DNA of 64,000 nucleotides, from positions 57,535,735-57,599,734 of the forward strand of contig OZ024826.1 in NCBI GenBank assembly GCA_964016985.1, written 5' to 3'. Position 1 is the stretch's first letter; each line of letters opens with the position of its first letter. The notes under the pieces were generated by a model. The model was not told where the DNA came from. It saw nothing but the letters and a program-made list of their open reading frames with translations, and searched no databases. This document shows, piece by piece, positions 63,684 through 64,000 of the stretch. The translations under genes and the position numbers were made by a program. The stretch is from Anodontia alba. Taxonomy: Eukaryota > Mollusca > Bivalvia > Lucinida > Lucinidae.

Positions 63684-64000
63684 ATTTCAGCTGTTTCACT
63701 GATATGTATGAGTCCAACGTGAAAAAATTCGCGCCCAGCGGATAACAACTCAAAATATTTCATCTATTACACTGATGTATATGTCCAGCATGAAAAAATG
63801 CACGCCTATCGATAACAAATCGAAACATTTCAGCTGTTTCACTAACATGTATGAGTTCAACTTGAAAAGATGTGCGCAAAGCGTCTGATCAAAACGTTTC
63901 AGCTATTACACTGATATGTTTGAGTCCAACGTGAGACAATGTGCACCCAGCAATAACAAATCTAAACATTTCAGCTATTTCACTGATATGTATACGTTGA
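63684..64000. repeat. 72-bp tandem repeat, four to five copies, runs off the window
   Basis: CATTTCAGCTGTTTCACTGA, TATGTATGAGTCCAACGTGA and AAA..T.CGCGCCCAGCG..A repeat every 67-73 bases from 63684. The array sits immediately before the MAM middle exon on the minus strand and is cut by the window edge. Confidence 0.8.

Overview
This is a gene-poor, AT-rich, repeat-dense stretch of animal nuclear DNA. Coding sequence is split into short exons with GT/AG borders. The interspersed repeats (elements beginning ACAAGAGGCCC, tandem units with AAGATGGCCGCCATCTTGG-like cores, and hairpins reading GATCTGGGTCTACACTGTTTG) are types I associate with bivalve mollusc genomes. I therefore infer a bivalve, without naming a species. 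There is no bacterial, organellar or viral gene content.

Three cellular genes can be built exon by exon. (1) A SPATA4-like calponin-homology protein lies on the minus strand: three exons between 12957 and 2262, continuing off the left edge. (2) MITD1 lies on the plus strand: six coding exons from 14481 to 48776, all splice phases consistent, predicted 252 aa, complete. (3) A MAM plus C-type-lectin-domain protein lies on the minus strand: four 3'-terminal exons between 63670 and 49869, with the 5' part off the right edge. SPATA4 and MITD1 are divergent, with start codons 1.5 kb apart. MITD1 and the lectin gene converge, with stop codons 1.1 kb apart.

Almost everything else is intronic or intergenic repeat. 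0-12 kb: an ACAAGAGGCCC element, a long palindrome, a 2.1 kb TTCGTA-rich inverted-repeat element and small hairpins. 18.5-19.9 kb: a decayed Helitron-type coding remnant. 21-23 kb: a four-level nest of inverted-repeat elements. 25-27 kb: a 145-bp tandem array with YY1-like palindromes. 27-31 kb: a 165-bp array with CTCF-like cores, interrupted by a relative of its own family. 31-38 kb: further tandem arrays and a hAT remnant. 41.1-43 kb: a tandem amplification of the 3' end and splice donor of MITD1 exon 4, with a dead mariner in its seventh copy. 45 kb: a 360-bp tandem duplication of a MITE. 52-54 kb: paired tRNA-like SINEs, then two 600-bp units built from AGATATCT repeated every 21 bp. 54.6-60.4 kb: one inverted-repeat transposon inside another. 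60.7-63.1 kb: a 470-bp array rich in AGGTCA half-sites.

The most unusual signals are the exon-end/splice-donor array in MITD1, the helically phased AGATATCT higher-order array in the lectin-gene intron, and the nested elements whose insertion order can be read directly.
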